From an uncultured Lachnospiraceae bacterium (GTDB lineage Bacteria > Bacillota > Clostridia > Lachnospirales > Lachnospiraceae): a DNA stretch of 64,000 nt. Numbering within the stretch: position 1 is the stretch's first letter; each line of letters opens with the position of its first letter. Of the stretch, positions 18,931 to 27,381 are shown in pieces. A program made the position numbers and the translations under genes. The DNA lies in contig CAJUMJ010000060.1 of NCBI GenBank assembly GCA_910587095.1, positions 20,905 through 84,904 on the forward strand, written 5' to 3'. The notes beneath the pieces are model-generated. The model worked only from the letters and a program-made list of their open reading frames with translations, was not told the origin of the DNA and did no database searches.

Positions 18931-18959
18931 TTGTGGTGACCAGCTTTATTTGTTAGAAT
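18931..18959 (+). promoter_or_regulatory. Promoter for the DUF1015 gene
   Basis: TTGTGG (18931-18936), 17 bases, TAGAAT (18954-18959), 43 bases before ATG 19003. Confidence 0.5.
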
Positions 18960-19002
18960 AAATATATACGTCCTGCAAAACGTGGGAGAGAAGGAGAGGT
19001 AT

Positions 19003-20280
19003 ATGGCTGATATCATACCGTTTCGGGCACTCAGACCCCGGGCAGACCTGGCGAAGAAGATCGCGGCGTTGCCTTATGACGTTTATAATAGAAACGAGGC
19101 CAGAGAGGCCGTGAAGGAAGACGAATACACTTTTCTGAGGATAGACAGGCCGGAGACGCAGTTTCCGGAAGGATATGACATGTATGCTCCGGAAGTTTAT
19201 GAGAAAGCCAGGGAAATGCTCGATCGGATGACGGCGGACGGACTTTTTGTACAGGAGGAAAGGGAAGCTTACTATGTTTATGAGCTTGTGATGGATGGCA
19301 GATCCCAGGTGGGGATTGGCGCCTGCGCTTCCGTGGATGACTATGATGCGCAGGTGATAAAGAAGCATGAGAACACCAGGGCCGAAAAGGAAGCTGACCG
19401 GATCAGGCACGTGGACGTCTGCAGTGCGCAGACGGGTCCGATCTTTCTCGCTTACCGCAGGCGGGAAGAGCTTGAGCGGGAAGTAAAGCTGGCCATGGAG
19501 GGAGAGCCCGTCTATGATTTTACGGCGGCGGACGGCGTTGTCCACAGGCTATGGGTGATTGACGAGGCAAAGGCCGTGGAGCGGATCAGAAATGCCTTTT
19601 TGCGGGTAAACGAAATCTATATTGCGGACGGCCATCACAGGTGTGCGTCGGCTGTGCGGGTTTCGAGGAAGCGCAGAGCGGCTTTTCCCGGTTACACAGG
19701 TCGGGAGGCGTTCAATTATTTCTTATCCGTGCTGTTCCCGGACGACCAGCTTATGATTATGGATTATAACCGGGTGGTGAAGCCCGATGCGGATTTTGAT
19801 GAGAGCGGCTTTCTCAGGAAAGTGGAGGCGGCTTTTGCGGTGGAGAAACTGGGGAGAGAGCCCGGTAAGCCGCAAAAAAAAGGCGAGATAGGTATGTATT
19901 ACAGAGACGAGTGGTATCGCCTTACGATTGGCAGCGAGTGTTATGTCGGGGATCCGGTGGAGGATCTGGATGTGGCGGTCTTGCAGAGGCGGCTTTTGGA
20001 GCCGGTGTTTGGCATTGCGGATCCGAAGATAGATAAAAGGATCGATTTTGTGGGAGGAATCAGGGGACTCGAGGAGCTGGAGCGCCGGGTACATACGGAT
20101 GCGCTGGCGGCTTTTGCCATGTTTCCCACGGACATCCATGAGCTTTTTGCGGTTTCGGATGCGGGGAAACTGATGCCTCCGAAATCCACCTGGTTTGAAC
20201 CGAAGCTCAGGAGCGGGCTATTGATTCACAGAATTGAGGAGCCTGGCAGACGGACGGCGGCAGAATCGGATTTTTCATAA
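19003..20280 (+). CDS. DUF1015 family protein
   Basis: 425 residues from ATG 19003, with AAGGAGAGG 3-11 bases upstream. The start ADIIPFRALRPR, then ALPYDVYNRNEAR, RIDRPE, and the conserved IADGHHRCASAVR near residue 210 are the hallmarks of DUF1015. Its biochemical role is not established. In many anaerobes it sits beside serine synthesis genes, as here (serC-serA are just upstream), which hints at a link to phosphoserine or serine metabolism. glgB follows 37 bases downstream. Confidence 0.88.
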   Translation: MADIIPFRALRPRADLAKKIAALPYDVYNRNEAREAVKEDEYTFLRIDRPETQFPEGYDMYAPEVYEKAREMLDRMTADGLFVQEEREAYYVYELVMDGRSQVGIGACASVDDYDAQVIKKHENTRAEKEADRIRHVDVCSAQTGPIFLAYRRREELEREVKLAMEGEPVYDFTAADGVVHRLWVIDEAKAVERIRNAFLRVNEIYIADGHHRCASAVRVSRKRRAAFPGYTGREAFNYFLSVLFPDDQLMIMDYNRVVKPDADFDESGFLRKVEAAFAVEKLGREPGKPQKKGEIGMYYRDEWYRLTIGSECYVGDPVEDLDVAVLQRRLLEPVFGIADPKIDKRIDFVGGIRGLEELERRVHTDALAAFAMFPTDIHELFAVSDAGKLMPPKSTWFEPKLRSGLLIHRIEEPGRRTAAESDFS

Positions 20281-20317
20281 AAAATATATATAAATTAGCA
20301 GAAAGGCAGGGGGAAGG

Positions 20318-22921
20318 ATGAACAAAAAGACATATAAGCTGATGGACTGGGCGAAAATTGAGGAGATTGTCTATTCGGAATCGGACAATCCGCACGAGAT
20401 TTTGGGTGCGCATGTGGTGGGAAGTTCCGTGCTGGTGCAGACGTACCAGCCGGGAGCGAAGAGTGTGCGATTACAGCTTTTGGAGGGGGATAAGAGCTAC
20501 CGCATGGAGGAAGCCGACGAGGAAGGATATTTTGCCCTGCTTTTGCCCGGAAAGACGATTTCCGACTATGAGTATGTGGTGGAGGCTGAAAACGGCAGTC
20601 TCAGGAAAATAAGAGACGCTTATAATTTTGAACCGCAGATGACAAAGGAGGATACGGAAAAGTTCAGCGCCGGAATCCATTACGAAATCTATGACAGGCT
20701 GGGGGCGCATCCGATGGTTTTAAACGGGATAAGCGGCGTTTCCTTTGCGGTATGGGCGCCTAATGCCATCAGGGTGAGCGTGGTCGGGGATTTCAACGGC
20801 TGGGACGGAAGAACACACCAGATGAGACGGCTGTGGGATTCCGGTATTTTTGAGATCTTTATTCCCGATGTGAAGGAGGGAGACTGCTATAAGTTTGAGA
20901 TTAAGGTGAAAGGCGGCCTTGTCTATATGAAAGCGGATCCTTACGGTTTTGGGGCGCAGATGCGGCCGGAAACCGCATCCGTTGTCCGGGATATCACCGG
21001 CTTTTCGTGGAAGGACTCAAAGTGGCTGAAGGAGCGCAGCGCGTTGCAGGCGGAGGATAAGCCCATGAGCGTTTATGAGCTCTACCTGGGTTCTTTCGAT
21101 AAGCCTTCCGACGGCAGAGAGTTTTTTAATTACAGAGAGCTTGCGCCGAAGATCATCGACTATGTGAAACGGATGGGGTATACGCATATTGAGCTGATGC
21201 CGGTGATGGAGCACCCTTTGGACGAATCGTGGGGCTATCAGGTAATTGGCTATTATGCGCCGACTGCCCGTTACGGCACGTCGGAGGACTTTATGTATTT
21301 TATGGATGAAATGCACAGGGCGGGAATCGGAGTGATTCTCGATTGGGTGCCGGCTCATTTTCCGAGAGATACCTATGGTCTGTCAGGATTTGACGGAACT
21401 TGCCTGTACGAGCATCAGGATCCGAGGCAGGGATTCCATCCTCACTGGGGCACACTGATTTATAATTACGGACGGCCGCAGGTGAGCAACTATCTGATTG
21501 CAAACGCGCTATACTGGGTGGAAAAATACCACGTGGACGGGATCCGTATCGACGCGGTGGCTTCCATGCTTTATCTTGATTACGGAAAGAACGACGGGGA
21601 GTGGGTGGCAAACATCTACGGTGGGCATGAAAATCTGGAAGCCGTGGAGCTGTTAAAGCACCTGAATTCCATTATGAAGAAACGCAATCCCGGCGTGCTG
21701 ATGATTGCGGAGGAATCGACGGCATGGCCGAAAATCACAGGAGCGCTGGACGAGGACGGCCTTGGCTTTGACCTGAAATGGAATATGGGCTTTATGAACG
21801 ACTATCTCGGCTATATCATGACAGATCCCTTTTTCCGTTCGGGGAGACACAACGATTTGACTTTCAGCATGATCTACGCTTACAGCGAGAAGTTTATGCT
21901 GGTGCTGTCCCACGACGAGGTGGTGCACGGCAAGGGAACGCTCCTTGGCAGGATGCCCGGGGAAAGAGACAAGCAGTTTGCGAACCTTCGCCTGACCTTG
22001 GCTTATCACATGACGCATCCCGGCAAAAAACTGTTGTTTATGGGGCAGGATATCGGCGAATACGATGAATTCAATGAAAAGCGCGCCGTGGAGTGGGGGC
22101 TTTTGGAGAACGCGGATCATAGGAAACTAAACGACATGGTAGCGGCGTTAAATCGTTTTTACACTTCCGCACCGGCTCTCTATGCAAAGGATACTTCCTG
22201 GGAGGGCTTCGAGTGGATCAACTGTATTACGCCAAACGCCTGTATGCTTTCATATATAAGAAAAACCGGCAATGTCGGTGATATGCTGGTGGTAGTGGCC
22301 AATTTTGCCGATGCAAGACAGAGCTTCCGCGTGGGCGTGCCTTGCGAGGGTAAATATAAAGAGGTCTTTAACACCGACGAGGAGGCTTATGGAGGGAATG
22401 GCATAACGAACAAGGATGTGCGTGATTCCATTGATACGGAGTGGGATGGAAAGCCTTACGCCATAGATATGGAGAGCGCGCCCTTAAGCCTCAGTATTTT
22501 CTCCTATACGCCTTATACGAAGGAAGAAAAGGCCGAGATCGAAAGAAAGCGCGAGGAAGAACGCCGCCTGGCGAGGGAGGCCGAGGAAAGACGCCTTGCG
22601 AAAGAGGAAGCGGAGCGCACGGCGCAGGAGGCAGCTTGGGCAAAGGAAGAGGCGAAAAGGGCGTCTGAGGAGGCAAGAGAGTTAGCGAAAAAGGCGGCGG
22701 CGGAAGCCAAAGAGAAAGCGAAAGTGGTAGAGATTCTGGAGAAAAAGGCGCAGGCCGCGGCGCAGAAGCTTCAGGAGCTGACGGAGAGAGCGGCGGCAGA
22801 AATGGCCGTGAAAAAAGCGAAATCCGCGGGAAAGCCGGTTGCAAAGAGGGCGGAAAAAAAAGCGGTGCAAGCAAAAGCGGAAGAAGCAAAGCCGGCAGAG
22901 AATATGCCGGAAAATCAGTAG
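20318..22921 (+). CDS. glgB: 1,4-alpha-glucan branching enzyme with charged C-terminal tail
   Basis: 867 residues, longer than the usual 630-730. Order: N-terminal glycogen-branching domain (about 15-110), CBM48 (about 130-225), GH13 barrel (about 255-620) and a C-terminal beta domain. Catalytic residues are visible as D in DGIRIDAVASM (~411), E in MIAEESTAWP (~464) and D in VLSHDEVVHG (~531). It makes alpha-1,6 branches in glycogen. From about residue 730 a 135-residue tail of E, K, R and A heptad-like repeats (KEEKAEIERKREEERRL type) follows and looks like a long coiled coil ending in a Lys/Ala-rich segment. No other glg gene is nearby. Confidence 0.93.
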   Translation: MNKKTYKLMDWAKIEEIVYSESDNPHEILGAHVVGSSVLVQTYQPGAKSVRLQLLEGDKSYRMEEADEEGYFALLLPGKTISDYEYVVEAENGSLRKIRDAYNFEPQMTKEDTEKFSAGIHYEIYDRLGAHPMVLNGISGVSFAVWAPNAIRVSVVGDFNGWDGRTHQMRRLWDSGIFEIFIPDVKEGDCYKFEIKVKGGLVYMKADPYGFGAQMRPETASVVRDITGFSWKDSKWLKERSALQAEDKPMSVYELYLGSFDKPSDGREFFNYRELAPKIIDYVKRMGYTHIELMPVMEHPLDESWGYQVIGYYAPTARYGTSEDFMYFMDEMHRAGIGVILDWVPAHFPRDTYGLSGFDGTCLYEHQDPRQGFHPHWGTLIYNYGRPQVSNYLIANALYWVEKYHVDGIRIDAVASMLYLDYGKNDGEWVANIYGGHENLEAVELLKHLNSIMKKRNPGVLMIAEESTAWPKITGALDEDGLGFDLKWNMGFMNDYLGYIMTDPFFRSGRHNDLTFSMIYAYSEKFMLVLSHDEVVHGKGTLLGRMPGERDKQFANLRLTLAYHMTHPGKKLLFMGQDIGEYDEFNEKRAVEWGLLENADHRKLNDMVAALNRFYTSAPALYAKDTSWEGFEWINCITPNACMLSYIRKTGNVGDMLVVVANFADARQSFRVGVPCEGKYKEVFNTDEEAYGGNGITNKDVRDSIDTEWDGKPYAIDMESAPLSLSIFSYTPYTKEEKAEIERKREEERRLAREAEERRLAKEEAERTAQEAAWAKEEAKRASEEARELAKKAAAEAKEKAKVVEILEKKAQAAAQKLQELTERAAAEMAVKKAKSAGKPVAKRAEKKAVQAKAEEAKPAENMPENQ

Positions 22922-22994
22922 GAAAATCATAACGGGGCGGTTTTTGGAAGGCGCTTCTTAATGTGACGGACAAAAAACGGGTATGGAGGATGGC

Positions 22995-23879
22995 ATGGAA
23001 GAACAGGCGATAGAGGCAATCGAATATATTGCGCCGGAGGAGCTGGATGTAGGGCTGATAGAGAGATATCTGGAAGAGTTGCCGGATAAGCTGATCCGCT
23101 TCGGGGTCAGGGTGCTTCTTGCGCTGGTTGTATTTTTTATCGGCACGCAGTTGATCAAACTTGTTCGCAGAATCCTGCGCAAATCCTTTGAGCGTCGGAA
23201 CGTGGATGTGGGGGTGAGCCGATTTCTTGACTCTCTTGTCAAGGCGGCGCTCTATATTCTCCTGCTCTTTACGATCGCCTCCTCCTTCGGACTGGACGCC
23301 ACCAGCGTGGTGGCGCTGGTCGGCTCCGCCGGTGTGGCGGTCGGCCTGGCTGTGCAGGGCAGTCTGTCGAACTTTGCGGGCGGTGTGCTGATCCTGCTCC
23401 TAAAACCTTTTAAGACCGGGGACTATATCAGGGACGGCGCGGGTAATGAGGGGACGGTGGAAGAGGTACAGCTTTTTTACACCAGGCTCATCACCCCGGA
23501 CCGTCATATGGTGGTTGTGCCAAACGGAGAGCTGTCAAACAGCAATATTTTGAATATGAGCACGCTCACGGAGCGCAGGATGGATATTAAAGTCGGCATC
23601 TCCTACGAGGCGGATATCAGAAAAGCGAAGGAGGTGCTTCTTGGGGTGATGGAGGGCGACTCCGGGGTTTTGCAGGAAGAAGAAAAGAGGGTGTTTGTGG
23701 ACGAGCTTGGGGATAGCAGCGTTGTCTTGACGTTGCGCTGCTACAGCACGAACGAGAATTTTTGGGAAACGAAGTGGAGACTCGTAGAAAAGGTGAAATA
23801 TGCCCTGGATGAGGCGGGAATCGGGATCCCTTATCCTCAGATGGATGTGCATATGGATAAAAGCTTTCCGATTTCTTAA
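22995..23879 (+). CDS. mscS: Small-conductance mechanosensitive channel
   Basis: 294 residues. ATG 22995 has GGAGG 5 bases away; ATG 22983 overlaps the site less well. Three hydrophobic segments lie at about 35-60, 75-100 and 105-135. The third, VGSAGVAVGLAVQGSLSNFAGG, is the Gly/Ala-rich pore helix of MscS, followed by KPFKTGDYI and the beta domain. The channel opens under membrane tension to release solutes during hypo-osmotic shock. An osmoprotectant importer lies 35 kb away in this window. Confidence 0.92.
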   Translation: MEEQAIEAIEYIAPEELDVGLIERYLEELPDKLIRFGVRVLLALVVFFIGTQLIKLVRRILRKSFERRNVDVGVSRFLDSLVKAALYILLLFTIASSFGLDATSVVALVGSAGVAVGLAVQGSLSNFAGGVLILLLKPFKTGDYIRDGAGNEGTVEEVQLFYTRLITPDRHMVVVPNGELSNSNILNMSTLTERRMDIKVGISYEADIRKAKEVLLGVMEGDSGVLQEEEKRVFVDELGDSSVVLTLRCYSTNENFWETKWRLVEKVKYALDEAGIGIPYPQMDVHMDKSFPIS

Positions 23880-23887
23880 AAAAAGTC

Positions 23888-23916
23888 TTGCATAATTTTA
23901 CTTTTCGTCATATAAT
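23888..23916 (+). promoter_or_regulatory. Promoter for tRNA-Thr
   Basis: TTGCAT (23888-23893), 17 bases, TATAAT (23911-23916), 20 bases before the tRNA. Confidence 0.75.
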
Positions 23917-23936
23917 AATTGTTGTTGCAGGATTAT

Positions 23937-24009
23937 GCTGGAATAGCGCAGTCGGTAGCGCAACTGATTCGTAATCAGTAGGTCGAGGGTTCGAGTCCCT
24001 TTTCCAGCT
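23937..24009 (+). tRNA. tRNA-Thr (anticodon CGT)
   Basis: A full cloverleaf: acceptor GCTGGAA/TTCCAGC, D stem GCGC/GCGC, anticodon stem ACTGA/TCAGT with loop TTCGTAA so the anticodon is CGT, variable AGGTC, T stem GAGGG/CCCTT with loop TTCGAGT. The discriminator base is T and CCA is not encoded. It reads ACG threonine codons. It has its own promoter and terminator. Confidence 0.95.
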
Positions 24010-24019
24010 TACAAAAAGT

Positions 24020-24072
24020 GAAAGAGCAAAAATGTGATTGACTATGTTGATCAATTTTGCTCTTTCTTTTTT
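24020..24072 (+). terminator. Terminator after tRNA-Thr
   Basis: GAAAGAGCAAAA pairs with TTTTGCTCTTTC around 24020-24066, followed by TTTTTT. The stem has an inner GAT/ATC pairing. Confidence 0.85.
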
Positions 24073-24162
24073 ACTATCAGGAAATTGCGGCAGCGGAAAA
24101 CATGGAAGAGAACGCGTCGGTACGCGCAGAGAATCTGAAATCAAAATAAATCGCACAGCAAC

Positions 24163-24233
24163 TTGACATAATATTTTTGCATGATACAATATGTAGTATG
24201 CGTGATGAGATGGTATCATACATCATGTAGAGT
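24163..24233 (+). promoter_or_regulatory. nrdD promoter with two NrdR-like boxes
   Basis: TTGACA (24163-24168), 16 bases, TACAAT (24185-24190). Box 1, ATACAATATGTAGTAT (24184-24199), matches the NrdR consensus core ACWATATATWGT at 11 of 12 and covers the -10. Box 2, ATACATCATGTAGAGT (24218-24233), is a weaker match 34 bases downstream. Paired boxes are the rule for NrdR, which represses ribonucleotide reductase genes when dATP is high; the usual spacing is about three helical turns, slightly less than here. Confidence 0.75.
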
Positions 24234-24259
24234 TTTAAAAAATATGGGGGCGTTACTGA

Positions 24260-26422
24260 ATGAAGATTATTAAGAGAAGCGGCGTGGAGGTCAACTTTGA
24301 TCTTGGAAAGATCACATCGGCCATCAGGAAGGCGAACAACAGTGTCAGAGAGGAAGATCGCCTGACCGATATGGAGATTGACGAGATTGCCTCTGTGGTG
24401 GCTGACCACTGTGGGGAGATGAAAAGGGCTCCCAGCGTGGAAGAGATTCAGGATATGGTGGAGAACCAGCTTATGAAGTACCGGGCTTACACCATCTCCA
24501 GAAACTATATCACCTACCGCTATAAGAGAGCGCTCGTGCGCAAGTCCAATTCCACTGACGAGCAGATCTTAAGTCTTTTAGAGTGTAACAACGAGGAAGT
24601 AAAACAGGAAAATTCCAATAAAAATCCTACGGTGAACAGCGTGCAGAGGGATTATATGGCAGGGGAAGTGAGCAAAGATATCACCAGGCGTTTTTTGCTT
24701 GCCCAGGATATCGTGGAGGCTCATGAACAGGGCGTGATTCATTTCCACGACGCGGATTACTTTGCCCAGCATATGCACAACTGCTGTCTGGTCAACCTGG
24801 AAGATATGCTGCAAAACGGCACGGTAATCAGCGAGACGATGATTGATACGCCGAAGAGTTTTTCCACGGCATGTAATGTAGCGACGCAGAGTATTGCGCA
24901 GATCGCAAGCTGTCAGTACGGCGGGCAAAGCATATCCTTGTCCCATCTTGCTCCTTTTGTGAATGTGAGCCGGGAAAAATTCAGAAAAAAAGTGCAATCA
25001 GAGATGGAGGAGATGGGCGTTAGCGCTACGAAAGAGCAGATCGACGCCATCGCGGAGAGGCGTGTAATAGACGAGATCAAACAGGGCGTACAGATTATCC
25101 AGTATCAGGTAATCACACTGATGACGACCAACGGGCAGGCGCCCTTTATCACGATTTTTATGTATATCGACGAGGTGCCGGAAGGGCGTATTAGAGACGA
25201 TCTGGCGATGATTATAGAGGAGATGCTAAATCAGCGGATTCAGGGGGTGAAGAACGAAAAGGGGATCTACATTACACCCGCATTTCCGAAGCTGATCTAT
25301 GTGTTGGAGGAAGACAATGTCCGCGAGGGCACAAAATATTGGTATCTGACGAAGCTGGCGGCGAAATGCACAGCCAAACGGATGGTGCCGGATTACATTT
25401 CGGAAAAGATTATGAAGCAGTTAAAGGACGGCAATTGCTATACCTGTATGGGGTGCCGGTCCTTTCTCACCGTGTATCACGACGAGGCTGGCAGACCGAA
25501 ATTTTACGGCAGATTCAATCAGGGAGTGGTCACCTTAAATCTGGTGGATGTGGCTTGTTCGTCCGGACGGGATATAGAACGGTTTTGGGAGATTATGGAT
25601 GAGCGGCTGGAGCTTTGCAGGCGGGCGCTGATGGCGCGGCATAACAGGCTTAAAGGAACGCTTTCCGATGTGGCGCCGATTTTGTGGCAGAACGGGGCGC
25701 TTGCCAGACTGAAAAAGGGGGAGAAGATCGACAAACTTCTCTATGGCGGTTATTCCACTATTTCGCTCGGGTATGCAGGGCTGTGTGAGTGCACCCGCTA
25801 TATGACGGGAAAGAGCCATACCGATCCGGAGGCGACCGAATTTGCTTTAAAGGTTATGAAATATCTGAATCACGCCTGCGAGGAGTGGCGGGAGGAGTCA
25901 AACATTGATTTCAGCCTTTACGGCACGCCTTTGGAGTCCACCACCTACAAGTTTGCGAAGTGTCTGCAAAAGCGGTTCGGGATCATTGAGGGCGTGACCG
26001 ACCGCAATTATATCACGAACAGTTATCACGTGCATGTGACGGAGGAAATAAACGCCTTTGATAAGCTGAAATTTGAAGCCCGGTTCCAGGAGCTTTCCCC
26101 GGGCGGCGCGATCAGCTATGTGGAAGTGCCGAACATGGAGAACAATCTGGAGGCGGTGCTCTCATTGATGCAATATATTTACGACAATATCATGTACGCC
26201 GAGTTAAATACGAAGAGCGATTACTGTCAGGTATGCGACTATCACGGGGAGATTGAAATCGTGGAGAACACGGACGGGAAGCTTATCTGGAAGTGCCCTA
26301 ATTGCGGCAATACCGACCAGAACAAGATGAATGTGGCAAGGCGTACATGCGGCTATATCGGAACACAGTTCTGGAATCAGGGGCGCACGCAGGAGATCAA
26401 GGAAAGAGTGCTCCATTTATAA
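24260..26422 (+). CDS. nrdD: Anaerobic (class III) ribonucleoside-triphosphate reductase
   Basis: 720 residues. An ATP-cone fills the first ~90 residues (KRSGVEVNFDLGKI start), giving allosteric control by ATP/dATP. The barrel follows, with FHDADYFAQHMHNCCLVN. Near the C-terminus CQVCDY and CPNC form a four-Cys zinc site, and RRTCGYIG carries the glycyl-radical Gly. The enzyme reduces NTPs to dNTPs without oxygen. nrdG, its activase, follows after a repeat-filled gap. NrdR-like boxes overlap the promoter. Confidence 0.96.
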   Translation: MKIIKRSGVEVNFDLGKITSAIRKANNSVREEDRLTDMEIDEIASVVADHCGEMKRAPSVEEIQDMVENQLMKYRAYTISRNYITYRYKRALVRKSNSTDEQILSLLECNNEEVKQENSNKNPTVNSVQRDYMAGEVSKDITRRFLLAQDIVEAHEQGVIHFHDADYFAQHMHNCCLVNLEDMLQNGTVISETMIDTPKSFSTACNVATQSIAQIASCQYGGQSISLSHLAPFVNVSREKFRKKVQSEMEEMGVSATKEQIDAIAERRVIDEIKQGVQIIQYQVITLMTTNGQAPFITIFMYIDEVPEGRIRDDLAMIIEEMLNQRIQGVKNEKGIYITPAFPKLIYVLEEDNVREGTKYWYLTKLAAKCTAKRMVPDYISEKIMKQLKDGNCYTCMGCRSFLTVYHDEAGRPKFYGRFNQGVVTLNLVDVACSSGRDIERFWEIMDERLELCRRALMARHNRLKGTLSDVAPILWQNGALARLKKGEKIDKLLYGGYSTISLGYAGLCECTRYMTGKSHTDPEATEFALKVMKYLNHACEEWREESNIDFSLYGTPLESTTYKFAKCLQKRFGIIEGVTDRNYITNSYHVHVTEEINAFDKLKFEARFQELSPGGAISYVEVPNMENNLEAVLSLMQYIYDNIMYAELNTKSDYCQVCDYHGEIEIVENTDGKLIWKCPNCGNTDQNKMNVARRTCGYIGTQFWNQGRTQEIKERVLHL

Positions 26423-26423
26423 C

Positions 26424-26542
26424 AAATCGAGCGCCGGCGCGCTCGATTCAGAGAATGCTCCGCATTCTCCTTAGATGGTAAATGCAGTCGCGATTTCCTG
26501 TATAGCGAAAATCGAGCGCCGGCGCGACCGATTCAGAGAATG
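26424..26542. repeat. Duplicated palindromic repeat between nrdD and nrdG (family R4)
   Basis: Two 34-base copies (26424-26457 and about 26508-26542) start AAATCGAGCGCCGGCGCG and end GATTCAGAGAATG, differing at two positions. Copy 1 contains TCGAGCGC-cggc-GCGCTCGA and the hairpin GAGAATGC-tcc-GCATTCTC (26451-26469). It starts one base after the nrdD stop. A fragment with the same first 11 bases lies at 55203 beside potA. No T-run follows, so simple termination is unlikely. Confidence 0.8.
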
Positions 26543-26598
26543 TTCGATTGCGAGGATCGCTTTGCGACTTCGGATGCAGCGGAGAAGTTTTGGGAAAT

Positions 26599-27135
26599 AT
26601 GATGTATTTTGGAGAAATAATAAAATGCGATATCGCGGACGGACCGGGGGTGCGGGTGACGCTTTTTGTAAGCGGCTGTACCCATCACTGTGAGGGCTGT
26701 TTTAACCCGGAGACGTGGGATTTTCAGTATGGACAGCCTTTTACGCAGGCGGTTTTTGACGAAATCTTAAAGGCGCTTTCGCCGGACTATATCGCGGGGC
26801 TTACGCTGCTTGGCGGAGAGCCCTTGGAATACGCAAACTGGACGGCGCTTCTTCCGCTTTTGAGAGAGGCGAGGGCGCGCTTCCCACATAAGGATATCTG
26901 GTGTTATACCGGGTATCTCTTTGACAGGGACATTCTGGAGGATTTCTGTGAAAAGTGGGAGGATATGAGGGAGTTTCTGTCTTATCTGGATGTAATTGTG
27001 GACGGGGAATTTGTGCAGGCCAAAAAGAATATCGGCCTGCGCTTTAGGGGGTCGGAGAACCAGAGGATCATTGAGGTGCAGGAATCTTTGCGGCAGGGGA
27101 AAATTGTGCTGTGGGATGACGGAACTGATATGTAG
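26599..27135 (+). CDS. nrdG: Anaerobic ribonucleotide reductase activating protein
   Basis: 178 residues from ATG 26599 (a second ATG follows at once), with GGGAA upstream. KCDIADGPGVRVTLFVSGCTHHCEGCFNPE includes the CxxxCxxC radical SAM iron-sulphur site; TLLGGEPLE is the SAM-binding region and WCYTGY follows as usual in NrdG. It uses S-adenosylmethionine to install the glycyl radical on NrdD. A TTG at 26548 would lengthen it with residues that do not fit the family. Confidence 0.94.
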   Translation: MMYFGEIIKCDIADGPGVRVTLFVSGCTHHCEGCFNPETWDFQYGQPFTQAVFDEILKALSPDYIAGLTLLGGEPLEYANWTALLPLLREARARFPHKDIWCYTGYLFDRDILEDFCEKWEDMREFLSYLDVIVDGEFVQAKKNIGLRFRGSENQRIIEVQESLRQGKIVLWDDGTDM

Positions 27136-27160
27136 ATAAGTATGATTAAAATTTGGTGCG

Positions 27161-27187
27161 GCAGGGGTTATCTCCTGCTTTTTTCTT
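27161..27187 (+). terminator. Terminator of nrdDG
   Basis: GCAGGGG (27161-27167) pairs with CTCCTGC (27172-27178) with one mismatch, then a T-rich run to 27187. Confidence 0.8.
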
Positions 27188-27291
27188 TCATAGGATTAGG
27201 GGGTCAAAAGGTGCTCTTGCCGTAGAAGCCGGATGTAGGAGTGTCCGAAGCGCACTTTTGTTCATATTAGGAAATGGATTGTTGGAGAAAT

Positions 27292-27340
27292 TTGTGATGG
27301 AAAGCGAAAAAGGGTATAATAAACTAGACATACAATGTCA
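27292..27340 (+). promoter_or_regulatory. WYL-regulator promoter with palindromic operator
   Basis: TTGTGA (27292-27297), 18 bases, TATAAT (27316-27321), then GACATACAATGTC (27328-27340), a near-palindrome sitting just past the -10 where a repressor could block transcription. The motif extends into TATTTAAG and recurs at 28277 upstream of the ClbS-like gene. Confidence 0.65.
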
Positions 27341-27381
27341 GTATTTAAGCGGAATCATATGACACATAAGGAGGGATGGCG

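Noticed and set aside
22491..22973. Reverse frame rich in Pro/Leu/Ser over the glgB tail
   Set aside because: A low-complexity shadow of the E/K/A-rich tail.
23908..24219. Reverse frame with a KRDSNPRPTDYESVALP stretch
   Set aside because: This is the well-known false protein made by translating the antisense of a tRNA gene; it lies over tRNA-Thr.
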